The notes under the pieces: generated by a model | Databases searched by the model: none | What the model saw: the letters and a program-made list of their open reading frames with translations, nothing else | Told to the model about the DNA's origin: nothing | Translations under genes and position numbers: made by a program | Assembly: GCA_965228975.1 (NCBI GenBank) | Contig: OZ245851.1 | Location: 2,790,001 to 2,854,000 of the forward strand | DNA length: 64,000 nt | Source of the DNA: JAJFJD01 sp965228975 | GTDB taxonomy: Bacteria; Pseudomonadota; Alphaproteobacteria; UBA8366 | Direction of reading: 5' to 3' | Shown here: positions 1-7,891 of the stretch, in pieces | How the letters are laid out: each line of letters starts with the position of its first letter | Numbering within the stretch: the first letter of the stretch is position 1

Positions 1-1
1 C

Positions 2-241
2 TGCGCGAATTGTCACACGCTGAAGGCGGTCGAACCCGCGAAACGCGGACCGCACCTGGAAGGCCTATTCGACCGCCGCTACGGCGCTGTCGAAGGATTC
101 CCCTACCGCATGGTGTGGAAAAAAGCGGATCCGGTCTGGACCGGCAAGCAGCTCGACGATTATCTCTTCATCCACGGACGTTACGAAGCTGCCGACCGCG
201 CTACGCTGATCGAATATCTCAAAGAAGCGACGCGCCCTTAA
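2..241 (+). CDS. c-type cytochrome, C-terminal fragment (5' truncated by window edge)
   Basis: The reading frame is open from the first base and ends in TAA. It gives 79 residues beginning with the heme-binding motif CANCH, followed by the class I cytochrome c pattern (KRGPHLEGLFDRRYG, then a C-terminal helix ending IEYLKEATRP). The protein would be a periplasmic electron carrier. The N-terminus and any signal peptide lie outside the window. Oddly, the usual segment between the third and last helices, which carries the axial Met in a GTKM-type loop, is missing: the chain runs from LDDYL straight to FIHGRYEAADR. The only Met in the fragment is in YRMVWKK. The gene converges on the exporter that ends ten bases further on. 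The family call is firm; the heme ligation is uncertain. Confidence 0.8.
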   Translation, partial: CANCHTLKAVEPAKRGPHLEGLFDRRYGAVEGFPYRMVWKKADPVWTGKQLDDYLFIHGRYEAADRATLIEYLKEATRP

Positions 242-250
242 CCAACGCTC

Positions 251-1891
251 CTAATCGCCAGCCTGGGGTGCCGGACGGCCCGCCCGAGGCACCGCCTTCT
301 TCGGTTTCTTCTCCGCGCGCCCAAGGATCCAAGCCGGAACGAGCGCAGCGATGAACACGCCGGCGATGAGCCAGAAACCGTCCTGGAAACCCAATGTACT
401 TGCCTGCGCCTCGATCATCGCGCCGAGATGATCCAATGCCATGCGATCCAGCATGGCCGCCGGAATGCCATCGGCCGAGAGAAGCTGCTTCACCTGCTCC
501 AACAGTTCGCGTGTCGCGGCGTTGGCCGAGGTCTGCGTCGCGGCCAGATTCTCGCTGTGGAACTGCGTCCGAATCTCAAGAAACACCACCAACACGTTGA
601 TACCGCATGCACCCCCGAGCTGCCGGAAGAAGTTGATCGTACCCGAACTTTGATTCAAGCGTTCCGGCGGCAAGGCGTTCAGCGCCGACGCCATTAGCGC
701 AGGATTGATGAAACCCATGCCGACCCGCGCGACGATCGCGAACATGGCGACGGTCCAGAATGTGCTGTTCACGTCAGCGGTCGCGAGCAGCGCCACCCCG
801 GCAGCGAACAGGATCAACCCACCCATGATCGGAAATTGCGATGGCACATGATCCGATAAACGGCCCGCCAGCGGGAACAAGACGACCAGGATCATGCTCG
901 CGGGCAGCAGAACCAACCCTGCTTGCGACGCCGTGTATCCTTGGACGATCTGCGCGAAAACCGGGATCGCATAGGTCATTGCGAAATTCCCCATGCCGAA
1001 CACGAAACCGACGACCACGGCCGACGCGAACTGCGGGTTCTTGAGCAGCGTGAAATCGAGCAGCCGCGGGCCGTCCCGCATCTGCATGCGCACGAACCCG
1101 GCCGCCGCGGCGATGCCGATGGCGAAGCGGATCAGGATTTCGTTCGACGTCCATCCGTCGCGCTGCCCGTTCGTGGCCGCGGAGATGATGCAGAACAAAG
1201 CCGCGCACAACAGGATATAACTGGTCCAATCGAACGGCACGCGGCCGGTCTCGCGTTCCGGATTGGGCATGAAGATGCTGCCGAGAAACATCGCGAGAAT
1301 GACCAATGGCAGCGTCACGAAGAAAATCGCGCGCCAAGTCAGCGTGTCGATGGCGATGCCGCCGACAACGGGCCCCGCGCCGACCGCCAACATCAACCCG
1401 ACGCCGAATATGCCGACCGCCACGCCGCGCCGATTGGCGGGGAAGACCTGCACCACCGTCACCATGGCCAGCGGCTGAATCACCCCGGCGGCGAAGCCCT
1501 GCAACACGCGCCCGACGACGATGACATCCAGGTTCGGTCCGAAACCGGCGATCAGCAATCCGGCCGTGAAGATCGTCAGGACAATCATGAAGGTCATGCG
1601 CGGACCGAAAGCGGAGACGAACCATGCATTCAAGAGCTGGCTCGCCGTCATGGTGGCGATAAACGCCGTCGCCATGAGTTGCGCTTCGTCCTGGCCGACA
1701 CCGAAGGCCCCCATGACCTCGGGCACCGCGACATTCACGATCGTCGCACTCAATACCATGGTGAAGGATGCGACCATCGCCCCGGCGGTTACGAAAATCC
1801 GGTAGGACGGCCCATAGCGGGCAAACAGATCGTCGATCGTTTCGGTACGCAAACCGGATTCCTGGCGCACATTCCAACAAGACCGCGCCAA
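251..1891 (-). CDS. MFS drug exporter, DHA2 (EmrB/QacA) family
   Basis: This is a 546-residue, very hydrophobic protein with the predicted 14-helix layout of the DHA2 family of proton-driven multidrug exporters. Visible family signatures are an NVAVPEVMGAF segment in helix 1 (about residues 53-63), the RVLQGFAAG motif B (about 129-137) and the antiporter motif C GVGLMLAVGAGPVVGG (about 163-178). The C-terminus is a short basic cytoplasmic tail. No membrane-fusion partner gene is adjacent, so it may act alone in the inner membrane. The start is uncertain: the longest frame begins with TTG and no clear ribosome site precedes it; GTG and TTG codons 8-15 residues further in are alternatives. The substrate is not predictable. 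Confidence 0.88.
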   Translation of the reverse strand: MARSCWNVRQESGLRTETIDDLFARYGPSYRIFVTAGAMVASFTMVLSATIVNVAVPEVMGAFGVGQDEAQLMATAFIATMTASQLLNAWFVSAFGPRMTFMIVLTIFTAGLLIAGFGPNLDVIVVGRVLQGFAAGVIQPLAMVTVVQVFPANRRGVAVGIFGVGLMLAVGAGPVVGGIAIDTLTWRAIFFVTLPLVILAMFLGSIFMPNPERETGRVPFDWTSYILLCAALFCIISAATNGQRDGWTSNEILIRFAIGIAAAAGFVRMQMRDGPRLLDFTLLKNPQFASAVVVGFVFGMGNFAMTYAIPVFAQIVQGYTASQAGLVLLPASMILVVLFPLAGRLSDHVPSQFPIMGGLILFAAGVALLATADVNSTFWTVAMFAIVARVGMGFINPALMASALNALPPERLNQSSGTINFFRQLGGACGINVLVVFLEIRTQFHSENLAATQTSANAATRELLEQVKQLLSADGIPAAMLDRMALDHLGAMIEAQASTLGFQDGFWLIAGVFIAALVPAWILGRAEKKPKKAVPRAGRPAPQAGD

Positions 1892-1985
1892 ATGTAGCTT
1901 CGGCGCGGTTAACGACAGTTTACCGCAAACGCCGCGAATGCATCATCCGGGGCCGGGATAGCCGTCCGCCGGTTCTCACATCGAA

Positions 1986-3269
1986 TCAGAAATGCGAGGT
2001 GATCAGCATACTTGGCAGCCACAGAGCCAGCATCGGGAAGAACAGTACGATGAAGAGCACCACCGTATCCGATATGCAGAACGGGAAGGATCCGCGTATC
2101 ACCTGCGTCACCGGAAGCCCCGTCACCCCGCTGACAGCGAACAGGTTCAACCCAACCGGCGGTATCACACTGCCGATCTCGATGCAGAGCGCGGTCAGGA
2201 TACCCAAATGGATCGGATCGACCCCGAGCGACAGGGCCACAGGGAAATAGATCGGCACGGTGAGCACGAGAATGGCGACGCCGGTCAGCCACATCGAGAG
2301 CAGCAGCAAGGTGATCATCAGGAAGATGAGAAAGCCATGCTTCGAAAGCCCCAGCGACCCCGCCCAGGCGGCGATTTCCTGCGGCCAGCCCATGTTGGCC
2401 AAGAAGAATTGGAAGATCCCGACACAACCCAACAGGAAAAACACGATCGCCGTGAGATTCATCGTACGGCGGGTCGTCGGCATCAGTTCCTTCAAGAATT
2501 CCTTGCGCTTAAACAGAATACCATAGCCAAGAGCGTAACAGGCGGCTGCCGCGCCAGCTTCGGTCGGCGTGAATATCCCGCCATAGAGACCACCCAGCAC
2601 CAACACCGGCATCAATAGCGCCGGCAGGGCTTCCAGAAAGGCCGTCCAGCATTGCCCCGCGTCGAAGGTGCCGGCCGGCAATTTTGCGAAGAAGATCGAT
2701 ACGGTAACGATGATGACCGCATCGCTCATCGCCAACATGAGACCCGGAATGACACCGGCGAAGAACAGATCGACGATCGAAATCTCGGTGATGACGCCGA
2801 ACAGGATCAGCGTGATGCTGGGCGGGATCAGCAGGGCGATACCGCCAGCCGAGGCGATCACCCCCGCCGCCATCCATTTCGGATAGCCGCGCCGGACCAT
2901 CTCCGGATAGGCGATGACGCTCATCGCGGCCGCCATGGCCGTCGAGGAGCCGGAAATCGCGCCGAAAAGAACGGCGGCGATCAACGTGGCATAGGCAAAT
3001 CCGCCGGGCACCCACCCGATCAACGCGTCGGCGAAATTGAATAACCCTTGAACCAGGCCGGTCCTCTCCATCAGGAAACCGGCATAGATAAAGAATGGGA
3101 TAGCGATCAGCGTATATTTGCTGATGAAGATGAAAAAGGCTTCGAACAGTGTGCTGTAGGACAGGAAATCATCGAAGAGCACCATAATCCCGGTGGCGCC
3201 CGCCAGCGCGATGCCGATGGGCACGCCAATGAAAAGCAATCCGAATAGGGTAAGCGCGAGTGCGGGCAT
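1986..3269 (-). CDS. dctM: TRAP transporter large permease (DctM)
   Basis: This 427-residue integral membrane protein has the length and pattern of DctM: the N-terminal GLLFIGVPIGIALAGATG segment, and about a dozen hydrophobic helices with conserved GSSTAMAAAMSVIAYPEM and ASAGGIALLIPPS motifs that line the substrate path. It forms the Na+-coupled inner-membrane channel of a tripartite ATP-independent periplasmic transporter. A strong ribosome site (GGGGGAGA) precedes the ATG. It is the last gene of the dctP-dctQ-dctM operon, 36 bases after dctQ. The substrate is most likely an organic acid or related solute, judged only from the family. Confidence 0.95.
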   Translation of the reverse strand: MPALALTLFGLLFIGVPIGIALAGATGIMVLFDDFLSYSTLFEAFFIFISKYTLIAIPFFIYAGFLMERTGLVQGLFNFADALIGWVPGGFAYATLIAAVLFGAISGSSTAMAAAMSVIAYPEMVRRGYPKWMAAGVIASAGGIALLIPPSITLILFGVITEISIVDLFFAGVIPGLMLAMSDAVIIVTVSIFFAKLPAGTFDAGQCWTAFLEALPALLMPVLVLGGLYGGIFTPTEAGAAAACYALGYGILFKRKEFLKELMPTTRRTMNLTAIVFFLLGCVGIFQFFLANMGWPQEIAAWAGSLGLSKHGFLIFLMITLLLLSMWLTGVAILVLTVPIYFPVALSLGVDPIHLGILTALCIEIGSVIPPVGLNLFAVSGVTGLPVTQVIRGSFPFCISDTVVLFIVLFFPMLALWLPSMLITSHF

Positions 3270-3305
3270 GACAATCTCCCCCCGATCTGTCCGGCTTTTG
3301 GCCGG

Positions 3306-3857
3306 TTATATATCCGTGGTTAATTCCATCTCACTGTCGAGATGCTCTCCACGTATGTAACTGATGATGTCCTCGATCGTCTGTAGGAAGGCGATGAAGG
3401 CCATCAAGCCGAAACCCATCATCAAGAGTAGATAAAATGGCCACAACGGGATGAGAAGGCTGTAGGTCGACAGGTCCCGTTCGATCGCATAACTCAGCGT
3501 CGGCCAACCGGTGATGCTCAGAGAGCCGCAAAACACGGCAACGACCGCCGACACCATGATCCGCATAAGTCCCACCAGACGGTAATAGCCTTGCGCATGG
3601 CAAAGCTGCACGATGGCGTTCATCACCAGATGGCTGCGCCGGGTCTGGGTGACGCCGATATACAAGGCGACGGCGGCAACCATGCCAACGATGATGGCAT
3701 CCTGTCCCCATTCAAAAACAACACCGAATATGTAGCGTCGAATGATTTCGAGTAGGCCGAACAATGTCAGGATCAGTAACAGGGCCGATGCAAACCAGCC
3801 CAACACCGAATGAACCGTGTCTTTCACGCGATGCGAGAACTTTAGAAACGCGTCCAT
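3306..3857 (-). CDS. dctQ: TRAP transporter small permease (DctQ)
   Basis: The protein has 183 residues with four predicted membrane helices (about residues 15-35, 48-68, 90-115 and 130-155) and the charged linker TQTRRSHLVMNAIV between helices 2 and 3 that is typical of DctQ. It partners DctM in the inner membrane. A GGTGAGG ribosome site lies directly before the ATG. The gene sits between dctP and dctM, with a hairpin separating it from dctP, so permease expression is probably lower than that of the binding protein. Confidence 0.92.
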   Translation of the reverse strand: MDAFLKFSHRVKDTVHSVLGWFASALLLILTLFGLLEIIRRYIFGVVFEWGQDAIIVGMVAAVALYIGVTQTRRSHLVMNAIVQLCHAQGYYRLVGLMRIMVSAVVAVFCGSLSITGWPTLSYAIERDLSTYSLLIPLWPFYLLLMMGFGLMAFIAFLQTIEDIISYIRGEHLDSEMELTTDI

Positions 3858-3898
3858 ACCTCACCTCACCCGTCGACTATATTTTATACGGAAACTAA

Positions 3899-3925
3899 AA
3901 GGGGCTGCCGCCAGTGCAGCCCCTT
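3899..3925 (-). terminator. Intercistronic hairpin between dctP and dctQ
   Basis: A perfect 10-bp stem (AAGGGGCTGC / GCAGCCCCTT) with a 7-base loop lies in the gap between dctP and dctQ. On the minus strand it is followed by TTTAGTTT. This is the usual place for an mRNA-stabilising or partly terminating structure that makes the binding protein more abundant than the permeases. Confidence 0.75.
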
Positions 3926-3947
3926 AGAGTTTTCCGTGTATTGGCGC

Positions 3948-5099
3948 TTACTTACGCGCTTTCGCCTTATACAAGTCTGCACCCTTGCCGTACTTCGCGA
4001 AGTAGGGCTCGTATTTCGTGCAGTCGGTCTTTTCGAGCGGATGCGACCCCGGAGGGTTGGCCTTGACCAATGCCGCCGCTTCTTCGGTGAACTGGTCGAC
4101 CAACTTGTCGCCCTTGTCGTTCACCTTGGTCTTGATCCATTTGTTGGTGGCGCCGGCTTCGGCCTTCTGGATCACCGCAGCCTCTTCCTGGTTCAACACG
4201 TAGATTCCAGGCGCTTTCTTGTCTTTCGTCACGAACTTGGCCAGCGTGCGCTGATCGTTGCAGTAGTTGATGACGCGCTGGAACGGAATGAAATCATTCT
4301 TGATGATATCGGTCAGGATTTCCTGCTGGTCCTTGGAAAGCTTCCGCCACCAGCGGTTCGACACGCCGAACCAGTAGTAGTCGCCGACGATGCCGTTGAG
4401 ACCGGCCACCGTGAAGTACGGGGCCTGTTCCTTGGTGGCATTGAAGCCGCCGAGCGAGGTCAGAAGTCCGTCGATGACGCCGGTCTGCAGCGCAGGCGGC
4501 ACGTCACCGAATGCCATGGCTTGCGGATTGGCACCCAGCGCACTCAGCAGTGCATTTTCGGCGGGGCCCATGGACCGCATTTTCTTGCCGGCGAAGTCCG
4601 CGGGACCAACGAGACGGCCTTTAACGGCGCCCGCGCCCATATACATGCTCAGATGCCCGGCGCCCTTGATGGTGACGTCGTGAACCTTGTTGAAATGCTC
4701 GGCAAGCGCCTTGAACGTCTTGGTCTTATCGACCGCGTCGATAGCGCCGACCGTCGTCAGTTTACCGGCTCCCAACAGGACATTGGACAGGGGCTCGACG
4801 CTGGAAGTCTTGCCGAACTGGCCGGTGAGGACCTCCAGGTTGCCCTGCGTCAGAGCCTTCAGGCCCTGCGGCACGGTATAAAGAGATTTCGCCCAGTAAA
4901 TCTGAACCTTACTGCCCGGAATTCTCTTTTCCACCTGCTCGGCGAAGCGAACTTCGGCAATGGCGGCCGGATGCGGCGGACCGTTATGATCGGACGCCCA
5001 GCGAAGTTTGACCGGATCCGCGGCAACGGCGGCACCGGCAGTAACGCCGATGACGGCCGCGCCGAAGATGGCGGCAGTCAGTTTTGGAATTCGTGACAT
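3948..5099 (-). CDS. dctP: TRAP transporter periplasmic substrate-binding protein (DctP family)
   Basis: The protein has 383 residues with a Sec signal peptide (MSRIPKLTAAIFGAAVIG, cleavage near AVAA-DPV). The mature part has the DctP fold: KLRWASDHNGPPHP at the start, the FAGKKMRSMGP segment near the middle that usually carries the substrate-carboxylate Arg, and the FGVSNRWWRKLS helix. I chose the ATG at 5099 because GGGAG lies 5-10 bases upstream; an in-frame ATG at 5120 precedes that ribosome site and is less likely. It is the first gene of the TRAP operon and delivers ligand to DctQM. The ligand cannot be named from sequence. Confidence 0.93.
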   Translation of the reverse strand: MSRIPKLTAAIFGAAVIGVTAGAAVAADPVKLRWASDHNGPPHPAAIAEVRFAEQVEKRIPGSKVQIYWAKSLYTVPQGLKALTQGNLEVLTGQFGKTSSVEPLSNVLLGAGKLTTVGAIDAVDKTKTFKALAEHFNKVHDVTIKGAGHLSMYMGAGAVKGRLVGPADFAGKKMRSMGPAENALLSALGANPQAMAFGDVPPALQTGVIDGLLTSLGGFNATKEQAPYFTVAGLNGIVGDYYWFGVSNRWWRKLSKDQQEILTDIIKNDFIPFQRVINYCNDQRTLAKFVTKDKKAPGIYVLNQEEAAVIQKAEAGATNKWIKTKVNDKGDKLVDQFTEEAAALVKANPPGSHPLEKTDCTKYEPYFAKYGKGADLYKAKARK

Positions 5100-5481
5100 G
5101 GTTTCTCCCTTTGCTAACATTTTGAGTTGAAGAACTTTCGATTTGCGCGATTCGGTTCGCGCTTAATCACATTGTCTTCATCCCGGATTTCGATATGAAC
5201 CGTTCAAGGACCTCATACAGTTAATCTGCCCGGTTTTCACAAATGGGCAACTCGGCGATAACAAATTCATATGATTTGATAATTTCAAAACATACTCCTC
5301 ACCGCAACACCGAAATTCGCACCATCAGACCTGATCCCCATGACGCCCTTGGTCATGAGGTACGCCCTATGCATGAAAATGTAGGCGATTGCAACCTACC
5401 TCGCGCATTGAACGTAGCCCGCGCTGTCGCAGGAAATCAGGTAGCGGAGGCCCAAACCACCGCGATAGACAGCGGCCCGAC
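5100..5481. other. Intergenic region upstream of the TRAP operon
   Basis: This 382-base stretch separates the TRAP operon from the ATP-grasp pair; both are on the minus strand. It must hold the TRAP promoter. An AT-rich core around 5255-5295 includes the 8-base palindrome TCATATGA (5268-5275), a possible regulator site. I see no convincing gene and no regulator gene next to the operon. Confidence 0.45.
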
Positions 5482-6396
5482 CTATGTGTCGGTCGCCAAG
5501 CCAACCAAAACGCGGGCCAGAAGCTGTTTCAACCGCCGGAAATCGGGATGCGTCTTATTCTCTCGGAGCGCCACACGGGAATTCAATTCGATCAGCCGCG
5601 GCCCGTCCGGAGTCATGGCCATATCGACCGAATACAGCCGCTGGCCAAAGCGCTCGAACCGTCGGTCAACGGACATCGCCATGTCCAACAGGGATTGGGG
5701 AATGGACGACCGCTCGATAACCGACATCGTCGCCCCCCGGGCGATCGCCGCAACAAGCTGGCCGGGCGGCGGTTTTCGGACGAGGGCGCAGATCACGTCG
5801 CCGTTGAGCAATGTTATGCGGAAGTCGTGCACCCCCTCGACAATTCCCGAGATGCCATTCCGGCTATCGAGGAACTCCTGAACGATGACGGGCATCTCGA
5901 TCCCGTTCGCCATGAGATCGCCCGGCCTTCCGATCCGCACGCCCTCACCCTGTAGTCCGGATACCGGCTTGATGACCTTGATCTCGGTCGGAATGCGCGC
6001 CAATGCCGCTTCAAGGTCGGCCTTGGATTGCACCAGAATGGAAAACGGCGATTGCGCCTCGAAGAGACCGTATGTCTCCCACTTGTCCGTGCAGATGCGA
6101 TTGACCGCTCGGCAGTTGAAGACCGGGTCGAAATCGTCCGGCGTGAAACACCCCTTGTCGAATATGACATCTGCCTGCAACGGACCATTATCGACAACGC
6201 AACCATCCTCAAACCGCCAGCTCTTTGCGAACCGCCCATTCCCCTTATAGGTATCCAGGTGACGGACGATACGGTACTCGCTGCCAAGCGCCTCGATTTC
6301 AGCCGCAAGTTCGCGATGGCTGTTGAGATATCGTGCGCTGTCGAAGGGATAGTCGAGCACACCCGGATGTTCGAAAAATACGGCGATCTGTTTCAT
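5482..6396 (-). CDS. ATP-grasp domain protein (first of a tandem pair), function unknown
   Basis: The protein has 304 residues. The C-terminal two thirds have ATP-grasp features: a Gly-rich phosphate loop after a Lys (VIKPVSGLQGEGV, about residues 139-151), the hinge VQEFLD, HDFRI, and the metal-binding pattern YSVDMAMTPDGPRLIELNSRV near residues 257-275, with its Glu and Asn. Enzymes of this fold join a carboxylate to an amine or thiol by way of an acyl phosphate. The N-terminal domain (FFEHPGVLDYPFDSARYLNSH) is not one I recognise. It follows the second ATP-grasp gene by 28 bases and is probably co-transcribed with it. No substrate can be assigned. Confidence 0.75.
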   Translation of the reverse strand: MKQIAVFFEHPGVLDYPFDSARYLNSHRELAAEIEALGSEYRIVRHLDTYKGNGRFAKSWRFEDGCVVDNGPLQADVIFDKGCFTPDDFDPVFNCRAVNRICTDKWETYGLFEAQSPFSILVQSKADLEAALARIPTEIKVIKPVSGLQGEGVRIGRPGDLMANGIEMPVIVQEFLDSRNGISGIVEGVHDFRITLLNGDVICALVRKPPPGQLVAAIARGATMSVIERSSIPQSLLDMAMSVDRRFERFGQRLYSVDMAMTPDGPRLIELNSRVALRENKTHPDFRRLKQLLARVLVGLATDT

Positions 6397-6424
6397 GGGA
6401 CGTGTCGAACCGGGCCGACCGGCC

Positions 6425-7465
6425 TCAGCCGAGGCCGCTTTTCCTGAGCCTACGGTTCGGCGCTTCGTCGGCCGGGCGCTGCCCGAACTCGACCATCCAG
6501 TCTAGAAAACGATCCATGAACGAGGCACCTGTCAGCTGTTCGAGACGCGCGATGCCGCCAATGTTGCCGACATTGATTTCACTGATAAGCCATCGGCCAT
6601 CGTCATTCATCAAAAAATCATACCCAAGTGTGTAGAATCCGTAGTCCCGATAGAGCGGCACCGTTTCGGCCACGGCCTGCCGTTCGAATTCGCTGACTTC
6701 GGCGGGATAGCACATGCTGTCCGACGAACTGACATTGTGCACCCAATGGCCGCTCGCGGATTTCCGGATATATGCGCCGTAGATCTCGCCGTCTACCACC
6801 ACCACGCGTTTGTCCCCGGCGGTCACCCGCGGCAGAAACCGAACGAGTTCTACGGCATCCCAGTCGCCGCATACGTAGGACAACATCGCGCCGGCGTCGG
6901 GAAATTCCCGAACCCCTTCGTGGACATGGTCCGTCTTGTAGTGCGTACCGTCACGCCAAATCCGGAAGACACCGAGCCCATTCGTGCTGTTCGGGCGTTT
7001 CGCCACCACGGTTTCATGGCGGGCCAGATAGGCATCCAGTTCGCCCTCGTCGCCGGTCACGATCGTTTCAGGCGTGTAGTCCGGCGCCAACCGGCTCAGG
7101 AAACCCGCTGCAATCTGAATTTTCTTGTTGAGCGGATTGTTGAGGAACCTGGTTTTACCCATCCACTGTCCCAGCCGATCGAGATGCCCGTCCGGAAACG
7201 GCTTCAGCGTCCTGCAAAACATGACGTCTATCTCGGTAACCGGCATGGTCCGCTGGGGCACGGCATTCAGATTGAGGAATGCTTCATGCGAAAGCTCGCC
7301 GGTCTCGACCGGCACGACCGCGACCTCGTTCGCACCGGTTACGTTGGCGACCGGCAGATGGAATAAATCGATCTTCGGGTCCCGCGCCGCGGCCTTGTAG
7401 CAAACCGGAATGTCGTTATCGACGTGCGGGTACCGCTCGGGATCGCAAATGAAAACAATATTCAT
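6425..7465 (-). CDS. Glutathione-synthetase-like ATP-grasp ligase (second of a tandem pair)
   Basis: The protein has 346 residues from the ATG at 7465 (NIVFICDPERYP); a longer frame opens at 7537 but adds an Arg/Gly-rich stretch that does not look native. It resembles the GshB/RimK type: an N-terminal Rossmann-like domain, VVAKRPNSTNGLGVFRI (Lys plus Gly-rich loop), the GDKRVVVVDGEIYGAYIRKS strand-turn-strand found in GshB, and LGYDFLMNDDGRWLISEINV for the Mg2+ ligands. It would ligate a peptide or amino-acid carboxylate to an amine in the cytoplasm. True glutathione synthetase is possible but the sequence is divergent. Its neighbour is a second, unlike ATP-grasp protein. Confidence 0.75.
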   Translation of the reverse strand: MNIVFICDPERYPHVDNDIPVCYKAAARDPKIDLFHLPVANVTGANEVAVVPVETGELSHEAFLNLNAVPQRTMPVTEIDVMFCRTLKPFPDGHLDRLGQWMGKTRFLNNPLNKKIQIAAGFLSRLAPDYTPETIVTGDEGELDAYLARHETVVAKRPNSTNGLGVFRIWRDGTHYKTDHVHEGVREFPDAGAMLSYVCGDWDAVELVRFLPRVTAGDKRVVVVDGEIYGAYIRKSASGHWVHNVSSSDSMCYPAEVSEFERQAVAETVPLYRDYGFYTLGYDFLMNDDGRWLISEINVGNIGGIARLEQLTGASFMDRFLDWMVEFGQRPADEAPNRRLRKSGLG

Positions 7466-7891
7466 GGGTCCGTTCGCTCTTCCGTAACGCCTAGGGCCAT
7501 CGTCAAGGCGACTGTCCGGCAGTGCCGAAGCGTTCAATCCTCAAGCGTCGCCGGTCATGCCGACCAGCGGGCAACCCTGACGGAATTGTACAGAAAGCTC
7601 TCACGAAGTTGTGAGGATACTTTGGCAGGTGATGCCGGTCGCCGCCTGTAATAATTGTTCGGTAACCGGGAATTTCGACCGTTACAAGCACTGAAACATC
7701 GGCGCGGTCGATCGAAACATGTTAAATCGCTGCTCATAGCACCCTTCCTTCGCGGTTGTTCATGCACTAGGAGTCGGCACGAACGGATGGCATTTCCAAT
7801 CAAGACCCACGGGGCCGGCGTTGGCCAATCACACCCCTTCACGAAATATTTTCCGCTTCGCAGCGCACCGCGCCGGCATTGGCCGATCCTC
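7466..7891. other. Divergent intergenic region between the ATP-grasp pair and the MscS-type channel
   Basis: These 426 bases lie between two divergent transcription units and must hold both promoters. The channel frame is open upstream to 7655, but that stretch is rich in Arg, His and Cys and lacks a signal peptide, so I treat it as non-coding. I recognise no RNA element. Confidence 0.4.

Noticed and set aside
923..1897. Long plus-strand open frame of 324 codons
   Set aside because: It lies on the opposite strand of the DHA2 exporter, is full of His, Arg and Asp, and shows no family pattern; it is a shadow of the real gene.
3936..5096. 386-codon plus-strand open frame over dctP
   Set aside because: It is exactly antisense to the TRAP binding protein, which has a signal peptide and family motifs; the antisense product has neither.
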